From assembly GCA_050299555.1 (NCBI GenBank), contig JBNKWA010000086.1, positions 1-18,207 of the forward strand: a stretch of 18,207 bases of DNA, written 5' to 3'. The DNA is from JBNKWA01 sp050299555. Its GTDB lineage: Bacteria > Pseudomonadota > Alphaproteobacteria > Rhodobacterales > Rhodobacteraceae. Position numbers and translations under genes: made by a program. The notes beneath the pieces are model-generated. The model saw only the letters and a list, made by a program, of their open reading frames with translations. It had not been told where the DNA came from and did not search any database. Numbering within the stretch: the stretch's first letter is position 1; the number at the start of each line of letters is the position of its first letter. Below, piece after piece: positions 8,407 through 14,113 of this stretch.

Positions 8407-8871
8407 TCAGGCGGCGCCTTCCGCCGGCCCGAAGGTCGCCGCCATCAGGGCTTCGAGCGCTGTCGCATCGGCAGGGGAGAAGGCGTCGGGCCGGTTGCTG
8501 TCAATGTCGAGCACGGCGATCAGCCCGCCATCGGGCCCGAAGACCGGCACCACGATCTCGGACCGGGTGCTGGCCGCGCAGGCGATATGGCCGGGAAAGG
8601 CGTCGACGTCGGGCACGATCAAGCTGCGGGCTTCGCGGGCTGCCGCGCCGCAGACACCCTTGTCGAAGGGGATCACCAGGCAGCCATGGCCGCCCTGGTA
8701 GGGTCCGATCTTGAGCAGGCCCGGTGCCACCACGCGATAGAAGCCGACCCAGTCGAAGCGGTCGTCGGCATGGAAAAGCTCGCAGGCGATGGTCGCCATC
8801 TTGGCGACGGCGTCATCCTCGCCGGCGCAGAGTGCTCGGATGCGGGCGGCGGTCTCGGTCATGGTCATCAT
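8407..8871 (-). CDS. msrC: free methionine-(R)-sulfoxide reductase (GAF domain)
   Basis: Cytoplasmic GAF-fold enzyme (154 aa) that reduces free methionine-R-sulfoxide using thioredoxin. The family pattern is clear: WVGFYRV, then IGPYQGGHGC (Cys64), KGVCG (Cys74), DAFPGHIAC (Cys98), SEIVVPV (Glu105) and VLDIDS (Asp122, Asp124). The three cysteines equivalent to E. coli Cys84, Cys94 and Cys118 are all present, which favours the reductase over a sensory GAF domain. The residue after Cys98 is alanine, where the relatives I recall have aspartate. The chosen ATG at 8871 has GAGGGGGGG 9 bases upstream. ATGs at 8868 and 8862 are alternatives. The open frame reaching 9984 is only antisense shadow of nadC. 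Confidence 0.92.
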   Translation of the reverse strand: MMTMTETAARIRALCAGEDDAVAKMATIACELFHADDRFDWVGFYRVVAPGLLKIGPYQGGHGCLVIPFDKGVCGAAAREARSLIVPDVDAFPGHIACAASTRSEIVVPVFGPDGGLIAVLDIDSNRPDAFSPADATALEALMAATFGPAEGAA

Positions 8872-9043
8872 CGCAGCGTTCCCCCCCTCGAGCGGATCCA
8901 TGCCCGGCGGCGACGCGGCTGTCCAGCCGCCGATCCCGGGACGCCGGCCGACGGCCGCGCCGTTGGCGCCGAGGTTGGCACCCCGGGCGCGAGGGCAGGC
9001 GGGTGGGGGCGCGGGCCGAGCTCCGAAAGTTGCGTCCGGGTTG

Positions 9044-9073
9044 TTGTTCCCCACCGCCGCCAGTTGCGATAAG
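9044..9073 (+). promoter_or_regulatory. candidate promoter for nadC
   Basis: TTGTTC (9044-9049) and GATAAG (9068-9073) lie 18 bases apart, about 30 bases before the nadC ATG. Both hexamers are imperfect, so this is a suggestion only. The rest of the 231-base divergent spacer (8872-9102) is very GC-rich and shows nothing else I can name. Confidence 0.25.
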
Positions 9074-9102
9074 CCTGCGCCGGAATGCCAGGAGCCCTGC
9101 CG

Positions 9103-9963
9103 ATGAACCGCTATCCCCCGCAGTTGCCGCCGGTGCTTATTCGCCCCGCCGTCGCCGCCGCGCTGACCGAGGATCTCGGCCCCGCCGGTGATCTCACCTC
9201 GCTGGCCACCATAGCGCCGGGGTTGCAGGCGACGGCGGTTTTCAACGCCCGCGAGCCGGGGGTGCTGGCCGGGCTTGCCCTTGCCCGGGAAGCCTTTGCG
9301 GCGATGGAGGCCGGGCTGGCCTTCGCCACGGCCTGCGGCGATGGCGACAGGGTGCAGCCGGGGCAGGAGGTGGCACGGGTGACCGGCGATGCAAGGGCGA
9401 TCCTGTCGGCCGAGCGGGTGGCGCTGAACTACCTCTGCCACCTGTCGGGCATCGCTACCCATACCGCGCGCTTCGTGGCGGCGGTCGACGGCACCGGTGT
9501 CCGCATCTGCGACACCCGCAAGACCACCCCGGGCCTGCGCGCCTTCGAGAAATACGCGGTGCGTTGCGGCGGCGGTTCCAACCACCGCTTCGGGCTCGAC
9601 GATGCCATCCTGATCAAGGACAACCATATCGCTGTCGCCGGTAGCGTGACCCGGGCGGTGAAGCAGGCCCGCGCCTATGCCGGGCATCTGGTGGCAATCG
9701 AGGTAGAGGTGGACACGCTGGATCAGCTTGGCGAGGCGCTGGAGGCGGGCGCCGAGGCGGTGCTTTTGGACAACATGGCGCCGGACCTGCTGCGGCAGGC
9801 GGTGGCGCTGAATGCCGGGAGGGCGCGGCTGGAGGCCTCGGGCGGTGTCCGGCTGGAGACCGTGGCCGCCATCGCCGCTACCGGTGTCGACTATATCTCC
9901 AGCTCGCAGATAACCATGGGGGCCGGCACGCTCGATATCGGCCTCGACATTGCAATCGGCTGA
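9103..9963 (+). CDS. nadC: nicotinate-nucleotide diphosphorylase (carboxylating)
   Basis: Quinolinate phosphoribosyltransferase (286 aa), which makes nicotinate mononucleotide from quinolinate and PRPP in de novo NAD synthesis. Signature blocks are all present: EDLGPAGDLTS (24-34), LSAERVALNYLCHLSGIAT (101-119), DTRKTTPGLRAFEKYAV (137-153), CGGGSNHRFGLDDAILIKDNH (155-175), EVEVD (200-204), LLDNM (221-225) and EASGG (244-248). The ATG at 9103 is preferred over the one at 9085 because AGGAG lies 8 bases before it and family similarity begins just after. The usual partners nadA and nadB are not next to it. It is followed after 37 bases by the unknown secreted-protein gene, with which it may be cotranscribed. 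Confidence 0.96.
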   Translation: MNRYPPQLPPVLIRPAVAAALTEDLGPAGDLTSLATIAPGLQATAVFNAREPGVLAGLALAREAFAAMEAGLAFATACGDGDRVQPGQEVARVTGDARAILSAERVALNYLCHLSGIATHTARFVAAVDGTGVRICDTRKTTPGLRAFEKYAVRCGGGSNHRFGLDDAILIKDNHIAVAGSVTRAVKQARAYAGHLVAIEVEVDTLDQLGEALEAGAEAVLLDNMAPDLLRQAVALNAGRARLEASGGVRLETVAAIAATGVDYISSSQITMGAGTLDIGLDIAIG

Positions 9964-10000
9964 CCTCCTCCTCATCCGCATCAATCAGGAATCAAGGACA

Positions 10001-11128
10001 ATGCGCATCATCGCGGCGCTTCTCGTGTCACTCGCTTCGACAGGCGCGGCCACCGCCCAGACCGCGACGGAACTGGCCTATGGCCGCCAGGCCGACTGGC
10101 AGGCGGTCTCGGGCCGGATCAACTTGTCCACTTTCGTCTATCTCGATGCGAACGAGAGCGGCCTTTACGACCTTGGCGACCGGCCCATGGCGGCGGTGTT
10201 CTCGGCGCTTGCCAAGGACGGAGACGGCGTCGCCGCGTCGATGTCGAACGCCAACGGGTTCGGCAATTTTGTCGCCTCGGCCAGCGACGAGAAGGCGGTG
10301 ATCCGGGGATCGGGCACCTATACCTTCCAGATCATGGTGCCGCCGGGCTGGCGGGCCACCTCGGGCAACGACGCGCAGGTGATCGAGGTGGCGGGCGATC
10401 CCGGCTGGCTGGGCGGGAACCGGCTGACCGAGATGCTGGAGCCGGTGGGTCTCGCCCCGATCCGGGCGATCCACGGGACATGGGGCGGCGCCGAGGCGGT
10501 CTCCGTCAGCATCAGCCGCGACGGAGAGCCGATGGCCGAGACGCGGGTGGAACCGGGGGCGCGCTTCGGCTTTCTGCCGAGCCGGCCGGGGGTCTATACC
10601 ATCGCCGCCGGCGACATCAGCCGAGAGGTGGCGCTGGGCTTCTACCCGGTGGAGATCGGCACTCTGCGGCAGGGCGAGCCGATGGCGCGGGCGCTGCCGC
10701 CGATCGGCTTCGAGGACCTGTCGCCCAACGGGCTGCTGAAGGTGCCGAACGGCTATGGCGGGCTGCAGTGGCGCGACCTGAACATGATCCGGCGCGATTT
10801 CACCAAGGGCAGCCAGGGCTATGTGAACGGCGCCACCTCGGGCGACCGGACGGCCTATACCACCAATACTCGCCCCGGCCAGATCCTGTCCGAGGTGCCG
10901 TTCGACCTGATTTCGGTCAACCTCACGGCGGCCTGGCGCGAGGCCGAGGGCCAGATCGCGGTGATCGAGGCGTGGCGAGGCGAGGAGAAAATTGCCGAGG
11001 ACCGGGTGCCGCTGTCGGTGCTGGGTCCGGTCAGCTATTCGCCGGGCCTGAGGGGCATTACCCGCATGCAGGTGACGCCCGAACATGGCTGGCAGATCGT
11101 CGTCGACGATGTGGTAGTCGGTCGGTAG
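10001..11128 (+). CDS. secreted protein with SdrD_B-like domain, unknown function
   Basis: Protein of 375 aa with a Sec signal peptide (residues 1-20, ending TAQ). Residues about 38-115 resemble an SdrD_B/Cna_B-like beta-sandwich, with the calcium-site-like YLDANESGLYDLGD followed by a Thr/Ser/Asn-rich strand and GTYTFQIMVPPGW. A middle region (155-220) looks like a second beta-sandwich. The C-terminal part (about 236-375) begins IGFEDL and runs through YVNGATSGDRTAYT, FDLISVNLTAAW, EAWRGEEKIAED and WQIVVDDVVV. That is the pattern of a jelly-roll module seen in some secreted proteins, probably carbohydrate or surface binding. No catalytic motif, anchor or sorting signal is visible. The ATG at 10001 follows AAGGA closely. 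The frame is open back to 9950, but only this start gives a signal peptide. Function is unknown. Confidence 0.8.
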   Translation: MRIIAALLVSLASTGAATAQTATELAYGRQADWQAVSGRINLSTFVYLDANESGLYDLGDRPMAAVFSALAKDGDGVAASMSNANGFGNFVASASDEKAVIRGSGTYTFQIMVPPGWRATSGNDAQVIEVAGDPGWLGGNRLTEMLEPVGLAPIRAIHGTWGGAEAVSVSISRDGEPMAETRVEPGARFGFLPSRPGVYTIAAGDISREVALGFYPVEIGTLRQGEPMARALPPIGFEDLSPNGLLKVPNGYGGLQWRDLNMIRRDFTKGSQGYVNGATSGDRTAYTTNTRPGQILSEVPFDLISVNLTAAWREAEGQIAVIEAWRGEEKIAEDRVPLSVLGPVSYSPGLRGITRMQVTPEHGWQIVVDDVVVGR

Positions 11129-11197
11129 GCCAACTGCTGCCTAGGGCGAAACGTGATCAGAGGTGCAATCGGATCCAGTACTCCGCCTGACGCCTTC

Positions 11198-11215
11198 GGA
11201 CCCGGGCCAAGGTCC
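11198..11215 (+). terminator. possible terminator of the secreted-protein gene
   Basis: GGACC and GGTCC pair around an 8-base loop and are followed by CTTTCC. It lies 69 bases after the stop of the secreted-protein gene, in the 118-base convergent spacer. The stem is short and the T-run poor. Confidence 0.35.
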
Positions 11216-11246
11216 CTTTCCAGTCAAGATCCGCGCCGGAACGGAC

Positions 11247-11621
11247 CTACAGCGGCTTGAAGCTGTTGGAGTTGGAATTGGCGTTCGAGTTGCCGCCATT
11301 GGCGTTGGAATTGCCGCCGTTGGTGTTGGCGTTGCCTTCGCCGCTGGTATTGGCGTTGCCGCCGCTACCGTTGGTGTTGCCCTCGCCGGCGGCGTTGGCG
11401 TTCGCATTACTGTTGCCGCCGTTGTTGTTGTCATTGCCGGCTGCAACGGCGACCGCGACCAGGATCAGGGCCGGGATGATCCAAGCGGCCTGGGAGCTGC
11501 CCATGGGCTCGGCCGGGGCGACCAGCACCTGATCCTCGACCGGTGCCTCGTAGAGCACGTTGCCAGCGTTCGCGGCTGAGGCCAAGGCGAAACAGGCAAA
11601 GATGGCGACGTACTTCTTCAT
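11247..11621 (-). CDS. small exported Asn/Gly-rich membrane-anchored protein, unknown
   Basis: Protein of 124 aa in three parts. Residues 1-19 are a signal peptide (MKKYVAIFACFALASAANA). A short acidic/proline region (20-45) leads to a hydrophobic segment AAWIIPALILVAVAVAAG (45-62). Residues 62-120 are almost only Asn, Gly, Ser, Ala and Thr, ending SFKPL. After cleavage the protein would be held by the single hydrophobic segment with the Asn-rich tail on one side. The start at 11621 has GAGGGAG about 9 bases upstream. Small proteins with a signal peptide, a short linker and one hydrophobic segment are, to my recollection, common in Rhodobacterales, but I know no function for them. It is convergent with the secreted SdrD_B-like gene. 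Confidence 0.8.
   Translation of the reverse strand: MKKYVAIFACFALASAANAGNVLYEAPVEDQVLVAPAEPMGSSQAAWIIPALILVAVAVAAGNDNNNGGNSNANANAAGEGNTNGSGGNANTSGEGNANTNGGNSNANGGNSNANSNSNSFKPL
11262..11438 (-). repeat. degenerate tandem repeat encoding Asn/Gly-rich tail
   Basis: The coding DNA for residues 62-120 is built of short near-repeats, on the plus strand variants of TTGGCGTTGCCGCCG. In protein they give units such as GGNSNAN (residues 68-74, 102-108 and 109-115) and GEGNANTN. The period is about 7-8 residues and the copies are degenerate, so it probably grew by slippage and then drifted while staying in frame. Confidence 0.75.
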
Positions 11622-11656
11622 CGAGTCTTCTCCCTCGAACCGGACTTGCCACACGT

Positions 11657-11686
11657 GTTGTACGCACTGACTTTTTCAGGCCGCAA
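11657..11686 (-). promoter_or_regulatory. candidate promoter of the Asn-rich protein gene
   Basis: On the minus strand TTGCGG (11681-11686) and TACAAC (11657-11662) are 18 bases apart, placing a start point about 30 bases before the gene. The -10 matches four of six consensus bases, the -35 three. Confidence 0.3.
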
Positions 11687-11784
11687 CAGCGATGTTCCTA
11701 GCAGCGTATCGGTTCCAATTCAACGACAATGCGAGGCGCTTCGAGCGGCCCGGATCTGCGCCGGTGGGCCGGTCATTCGCTTCG

Positions 11785-11839
11785 CCGACTGCTCAGGGGC
11801 ATTCTTTCCCACCCGTCCCTCGTGCCCCGGAGCAGTCGG
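11785..11839. repeat. long imperfect inverted repeat (17-bp arms)
   Basis: CGACTGCTCAGGGGCA (11786-11801) is the reverse complement of 11823-11838 at 15 of 16 positions, and one more C-G pair closes the stem at 11785/11839. The loop is 21 bases (11802-11822). It is not followed by a T-run on either strand and lies beyond the amt terminator, so its role is unclear. Confidence 0.7.
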
Positions 11840-11861
11840 TGCGGAGCGTCGCCCGGGGCCG

Positions 11862-11894
11862 GAATAAAGAAGGCCCGGGCCTTGGGCCCGGGCC
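11862..11894 (-). terminator. Rho-independent terminator of the glnK-amt operon
   Basis: On the minus strand a perfect 10-bp stem GGCCCGGGCC / GGCCCGGGCC (11872-11881 with 11885-11894) closes a CAA loop and is followed by TTCTTTATT. It lies about 83 bases beyond the amt stop. Each arm is itself palindromic. Stem strength and T-rich tail make this the best terminator in the window. Confidence 0.75.
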
Positions 11895-11900
11895 GAGTAA

Positions 11901-11919
11901 GGGTCCAGCCATCGGACCC
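11901..11919 (-). other. stem-loop between amt and its terminator
   Basis: GGGTCC (11901-11906) pairs with GGACCC (11914-11919) over a 7-base loop. It sits in the 3' untranslated part of the glnK-amt message, just before the terminator. Confidence 0.45.
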
Positions 11920-11936
11920 CCTGGGGATAGCATCGG

Positions 11937-11965
11937 CCCTGCCGCCCGATGCGCGGGCGACAGGG
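11937..11965 (-). other. stem-loop directly after the amt stop codon
   Basis: CCCTG and CGCCCG (11937-11948, one unpaired C) pair with CGGGCG and CAGGG (11954-11965, one unpaired A) around the 5-base loop ATGCG. This gives 11 pairs with one mismatch, starting 11 bases after the amt stop. There is no T-run. It may protect the 3' end of the message or cause pausing. Confidence 0.5.
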
Positions 11966-11976
11966 TGACTTCCGGC

Positions 11977-13347
11977 CTAGAGCGAGTAGGCGCGTTCGCC
12001 GTGGCTGGCCAGGTCGAGGCCTTCGCTTTCCAGCTCGGGCGTGACCCTGAGACCGACCACTGCATCGACGATCTTGTAGAGGATCGCGCTGATCACGCCG
12101 CACCAGATGATGGTGACCAGCACCGCTTCGATCTGGATGATGACCTGACCGGCCATGGAGAAGTCCTCGCCGCCAGCGCCGCCGAGACCAGGGGCCATGA
12201 ACACGCCGGTACCGACGGCGCCGATGATGCCGCCGATGCCATGCACGCCGAAGACGTCGAGGCTATCGTCATAGCCGAACTTGGTCTTGATCACCGAGAC
12301 GAAGAAGTAGCAGCCGCCCGAGGCCAGGCAGCCCAGCACCAGGGCGCCGATCGGACCCGAGGTGCCGCAGGCCGGGGTGATGGCGACCAGGCCGGCGACC
12401 ACGCCCGAGGCCGCACCGAGCATCGACGGACGGCCATGGGTGAAGTTCTCGATCAACGCCCAGGTGACCATGGCGCCGGCGGTGGCGATGAAGGTGTTCA
12501 ACATCACCAGTGTGGTCAGGCCGTTGGCCTCGAGGTTGGAGCCGGCGTTGAAGCCGAACCAGCCGACCCACAGCAGCGAGGCGCCGATCATGGTCATGAC
12601 CATGGAGTGCGGCAGCATCGCCTCCTTGGGATAGCCGGTGCGCTTGCCGATCATGATGCAGCCCACCAGCGCCGCGATACCGGCGTTGATGTGGACAACC
12701 GTGCCGCCGGCGAAATCGACCGCGCCCCAGTTGAACAGCAGCCCGGCGCCATCCCAGACCATATGGGCGATCGGGAAGTAGACGAAGGTGACCCAGAGGA
12801 CGCTGAACAGAATCACCGCCGAGAACTTGATGCGCTCGGCGAAGGCACCGACGATCAGCGCCGGGGTGATCGCGGCAAAGGTCATCTGGAAGCAGATGAA
12901 CACGAATTCGGGGATCACCACCCCGTCGGTGAAGGTCGCCGCCTCGGAATCGGCCGTGACTCCGGCCAGGAAGAGCTTTCCGAAGCCGCCCCAGAAGGCG
13001 CTGGTGCCGCCACCGAAGGCGAAGCTGTAGCCGTAGATGACCCATACGATCATCACCACGCCGGTGATCATCATCACCTGCATCAGCACCGAGAGCATGT
13101 TCTTGGCGCGCACCAGCCCGCCATAGAACAGCGCCAGCCCCGGTATCGTCATCAGGAGCACCAGGATGGTGGCGATCATCATCCAGGTGACGTCGCCCTT
13201 GTCCATGGTGGTGACAACCTCGGCAACGACCTCTTCGGTCGCTGCAGCCGCTTCCTCGGTCGCCTCCTGGGCCAGCGCCGCCAGCGGCGCCAGACCGGCG
13301 AGCAATCCCGCCGTCCCGGCGGCAAGAAGTTCAGAGACCCGCTTCAT
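11977..13347 (-). CDS. amtB: ammonium transporter (Amt/MEP/Rh family)
   Basis: Trimeric inner-membrane ammonium channel (456 aa). A signal peptide (1-26, ending LAALAQ) and an Ala/Glu-rich linker precede the 11-helix core. The twin pore histidines are His219 (GGTVVHINAGIAALVG) and His369 (DVFGVHGIGGIIGAVGTGVF). ALFYGGLVRAKN, IVGAFAERIKF and VGWFGFNAGS are further Amt signatures. The frame extends upstream to an ATG at 13380 that overlaps the glnK stop as TGATG. The ATG at 13347 is preferred because it starts the signal peptide and has GAGGGA 5 bases before it. It follows glnK by 32 bases in the usual glnK-amtB operon. GlnK would block the channel when nitrogen is plentiful. The transcript ends at the hairpin at 11872-11894. 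Confidence 0.97.
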   Translation of the reverse strand: MKRVSELLAAGTAGLLAGLAPLAALAQEATEEAAAATEEVVAEVVTTMDKGDVTWMMIATILVLLMTIPGLALFYGGLVRAKNMLSVLMQVMMITGVVMIVWVIYGYSFAFGGGTSAFWGGFGKLFLAGVTADSEAATFTDGVVIPEFVFICFQMTFAAITPALIVGAFAERIKFSAVILFSVLWVTFVYFPIAHMVWDGAGLLFNWGAVDFAGGTVVHINAGIAALVGCIMIGKRTGYPKEAMLPHSMVMTMIGASLLWVGWFGFNAGSNLEANGLTTLVMLNTFIATAGAMVTWALIENFTHGRPSMLGAASGVVAGLVAITPACGTSGPIGALVLGCLASGGCYFFVSVIKTKFGYDDSLDVFGVHGIGGIIGAVGTGVFMAPGLGGAGGEDFSMAGQVIIQIEAVLVTIIWCGVISAILYKIVDAVVGLRVTPELESEGLDLASHGERAYSL

Positions 13348-13379
13348 TTTTTCCCTCACAACCCTGTTCCCTGAGTGCA

Positions 13380-13718
13380 TCACAGCGCCTCTTCCCCGGT
13401 TTCGCCGGTCCGGACGCGCAGCGCCTGCTCGACGTCGAGCACGAAGATCTTGCCGTCACCGATCTTTCCGGTGCGGGCGGTGCCGGCCAGCGTGTCGATG
13501 ACCGACGCGGCCTGCGAATCCGGCACGACGATCTCGAGCCGCACCTTCGGCACGAAATTGACCACGTATTCGGCGCCCCGATAGATTTCCGTGTGCCCGG
13601 CCTGGCGCCCGTAACCCTTGACTTCCGACACCATCAGCCCCTGCACACCGGCGGCGGAAAGCGCTTCGCGCACTTCCTCGAGCTTGAAGGGCTTGATGAC
13701 GGCGATGATGAGTTTCAT
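13380..13718 (-). CDS. glnK: PII nitrogen regulatory protein GlnK
   Basis: Trimeric PII signal protein (112 aa, normal length) that senses ATP/ADP, 2-oxoglutarate and glutamine state and controls AmtB. The start MKLIIAVIKPFKLEEVREAL is typical. The T-loop carries Tyr51 in GHTEIYRGAEY, the uridylylation site. The B-loop TARTGKIGDGKIFV and the C-terminal RIRTGE-like RVRTGETGEEAL are intact. It could equally be labelled GlnB by sequence alone; the adjoining amt gene makes GlnK the better name. AAGGGA lies 7 bases before the ATG at 13718. Expression is expected to rise under nitrogen limitation through NtrC, and candidate sites lie upstream at 13866-13906. Confidence 0.97.
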   Translation of the reverse strand: MKLIIAVIKPFKLEEVREALSAAGVQGLMVSEVKGYGRQAGHTEIYRGAEYVVNFVPKVRLEIVVPDSQAASVIDTLAGTARTGKIGDGKIFVLDVEQALRVRTGETGEEAL

Positions 13719-13865
13719 CCGTTGTCCCTTTTCCTCTACCCACTGCGCGCCTGACTTTCACAGGTTCGCGCGACACCGCGGCAAGGAAAGCCGGCACCGG
13801 CGGGATGGCCAGCGACGAGCCCGGTGACAAAGGCCTCGGGGGCGAGAATCCGGCGAAATGTGCCT

Positions 13866-13885
13866 GCCGTTGCCACAAAAACGGC
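13866..13885. promoter_or_regulatory. inverted repeat upstream of glnK
   Basis: GCCGTT (13866-13871) is matched by AACGGC (13880-13885) across 8 bases. It lies about 150 bases before glnK and next to the NtrC-like dyad. It may be an operator or part of a leader structure. Confidence 0.35.
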
Positions 13886-13889
13886 AAAG

Positions 13890-13906
13890 TGCCCAATTCT
13901 TAGGCA
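13890..13906. promoter_or_regulatory. possible NtrC-type binding site upstream of glnK
   Basis: TGCCCAATTCTTAGGCA is a 17-base dyad (TGCCCA-N5-TAGGCA, five of six pairs symmetric) with the TGC...GCA ends and length of NtrC sites (TGCACC-N5-GGTGCA). It lies 172 bases before glnK, an acceptable enhancer distance. The inner bases differ from consensus, so this is a suggestion. Confidence 0.3.
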
Positions 13907-13993
13907 AAAAGACAAGGCTTGCCGCCGCTGATTCGCGCGCTGGCGTGGGGCTGGGGACAGTCGGGGGCCGCGGTGCCGCAGTGGTGATCAAAG

Positions 13994-14012
13994 CGGAGTC
14001 AAATCGACTCCG
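13994..14012. promoter_or_regulatory. perfect dyad with two GANTC sites upstream of the PBP gene
   Basis: CGGAGTCAAATCGACTCCG has 7-base perfect arms and a 5-base centre. Each arm contains GANTC (13996-14000 and 14006-14010), the target of the alphaproteobacterial CcrM methylase. It lies about 100 bases before the PBP start and about 275 before glnK. Confidence 0.4.
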
Positions 14013-14063
14013 GAGGGGCCCCGGACGGGACGGTCGGCGGTTCCATCCGGGCCGGAAAGGCCC

Positions 14064-14069
14064 TAGAAT
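14064..14069 (+). promoter_or_regulatory. candidate -10 element for the PBP gene
   Basis: TAGAAT matches five of six bases of the -10 consensus and lies 44 bases before the PBP ATG. No convincing -35 is found at 16-18 bases, where a small GGGCC/GGCCC stem sits instead. Confidence 0.3.
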
Positions 14070-14113
14070 GCCGCTCAGAAACACAAGAACCGAGTTTGAG
14101 GCAGGCCCGCCAG

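Larger units (their letters stand above)
11622..11976. other. gene-free spacer with stacked stem-loops
   Basis: This 355-base spacer lies between the starts of the Asn-rich gene and the end of amt. It holds a candidate promoter for the former, a long inverted repeat (11785-11839), a strong terminator (11862-11894) and two further hairpins close to the amt stop (11901-11919, 11937-11965). I see no credible protein-coding frame in it. Confidence 0.7.
13719..14113. other. divergent regulatory spacer between glnK and the PBP gene
   Basis: 395 bases without a credible gene. It contains an NtrC-like 17-base dyad (13890-13906), an overlapping-region hairpin (13866-13885), a perfect 19-base dyad (13994-14012), a small GGGCC/GGCCC stem (14049-14063) and a -10-like TAGAAT (14064-14069). 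No sigma-54 (-24/-12) match with correct GG-N10-GC spacing was found by eye. Confidence 0.6.

Noticed and set aside
8872..9984. N-terminal extension of the MsrC frame
   Set aside because: The extension is antisense to nadC and has no domain character. The GAF domain begins just after the ATG at 8871, which has a strong ribosome binding site.
11262..11438. Short repeated DNA that might suggest a CRISPR array or minisatellite
   Set aside because: Units are degenerate, have no spacers and stay in frame within a coding sequence with start, signal peptide and stop.
11692..13374. Plus-strand open frame of 560 codons opposite amt
   Set aside because: The minus strand carries a complete Amt with both pore histidines. 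The plus-strand product is a low-complexity His/Asp/Gly-rich shadow.
13348..13380. Upstream ATG of amt overlapping the glnK stop (TGATG)
   Set aside because: It would put 11 extra residues before the signal peptide. The ATG at 13347 has a good ribosome binding site and directly starts the signal sequence.
13719..13930. Possible sigma-54 promoter for glnK
   Set aside because: GG and GC pairs were seen near TGGGCAC and TGGCAAC, but none has the required 10-base separation with the flanking consensus.
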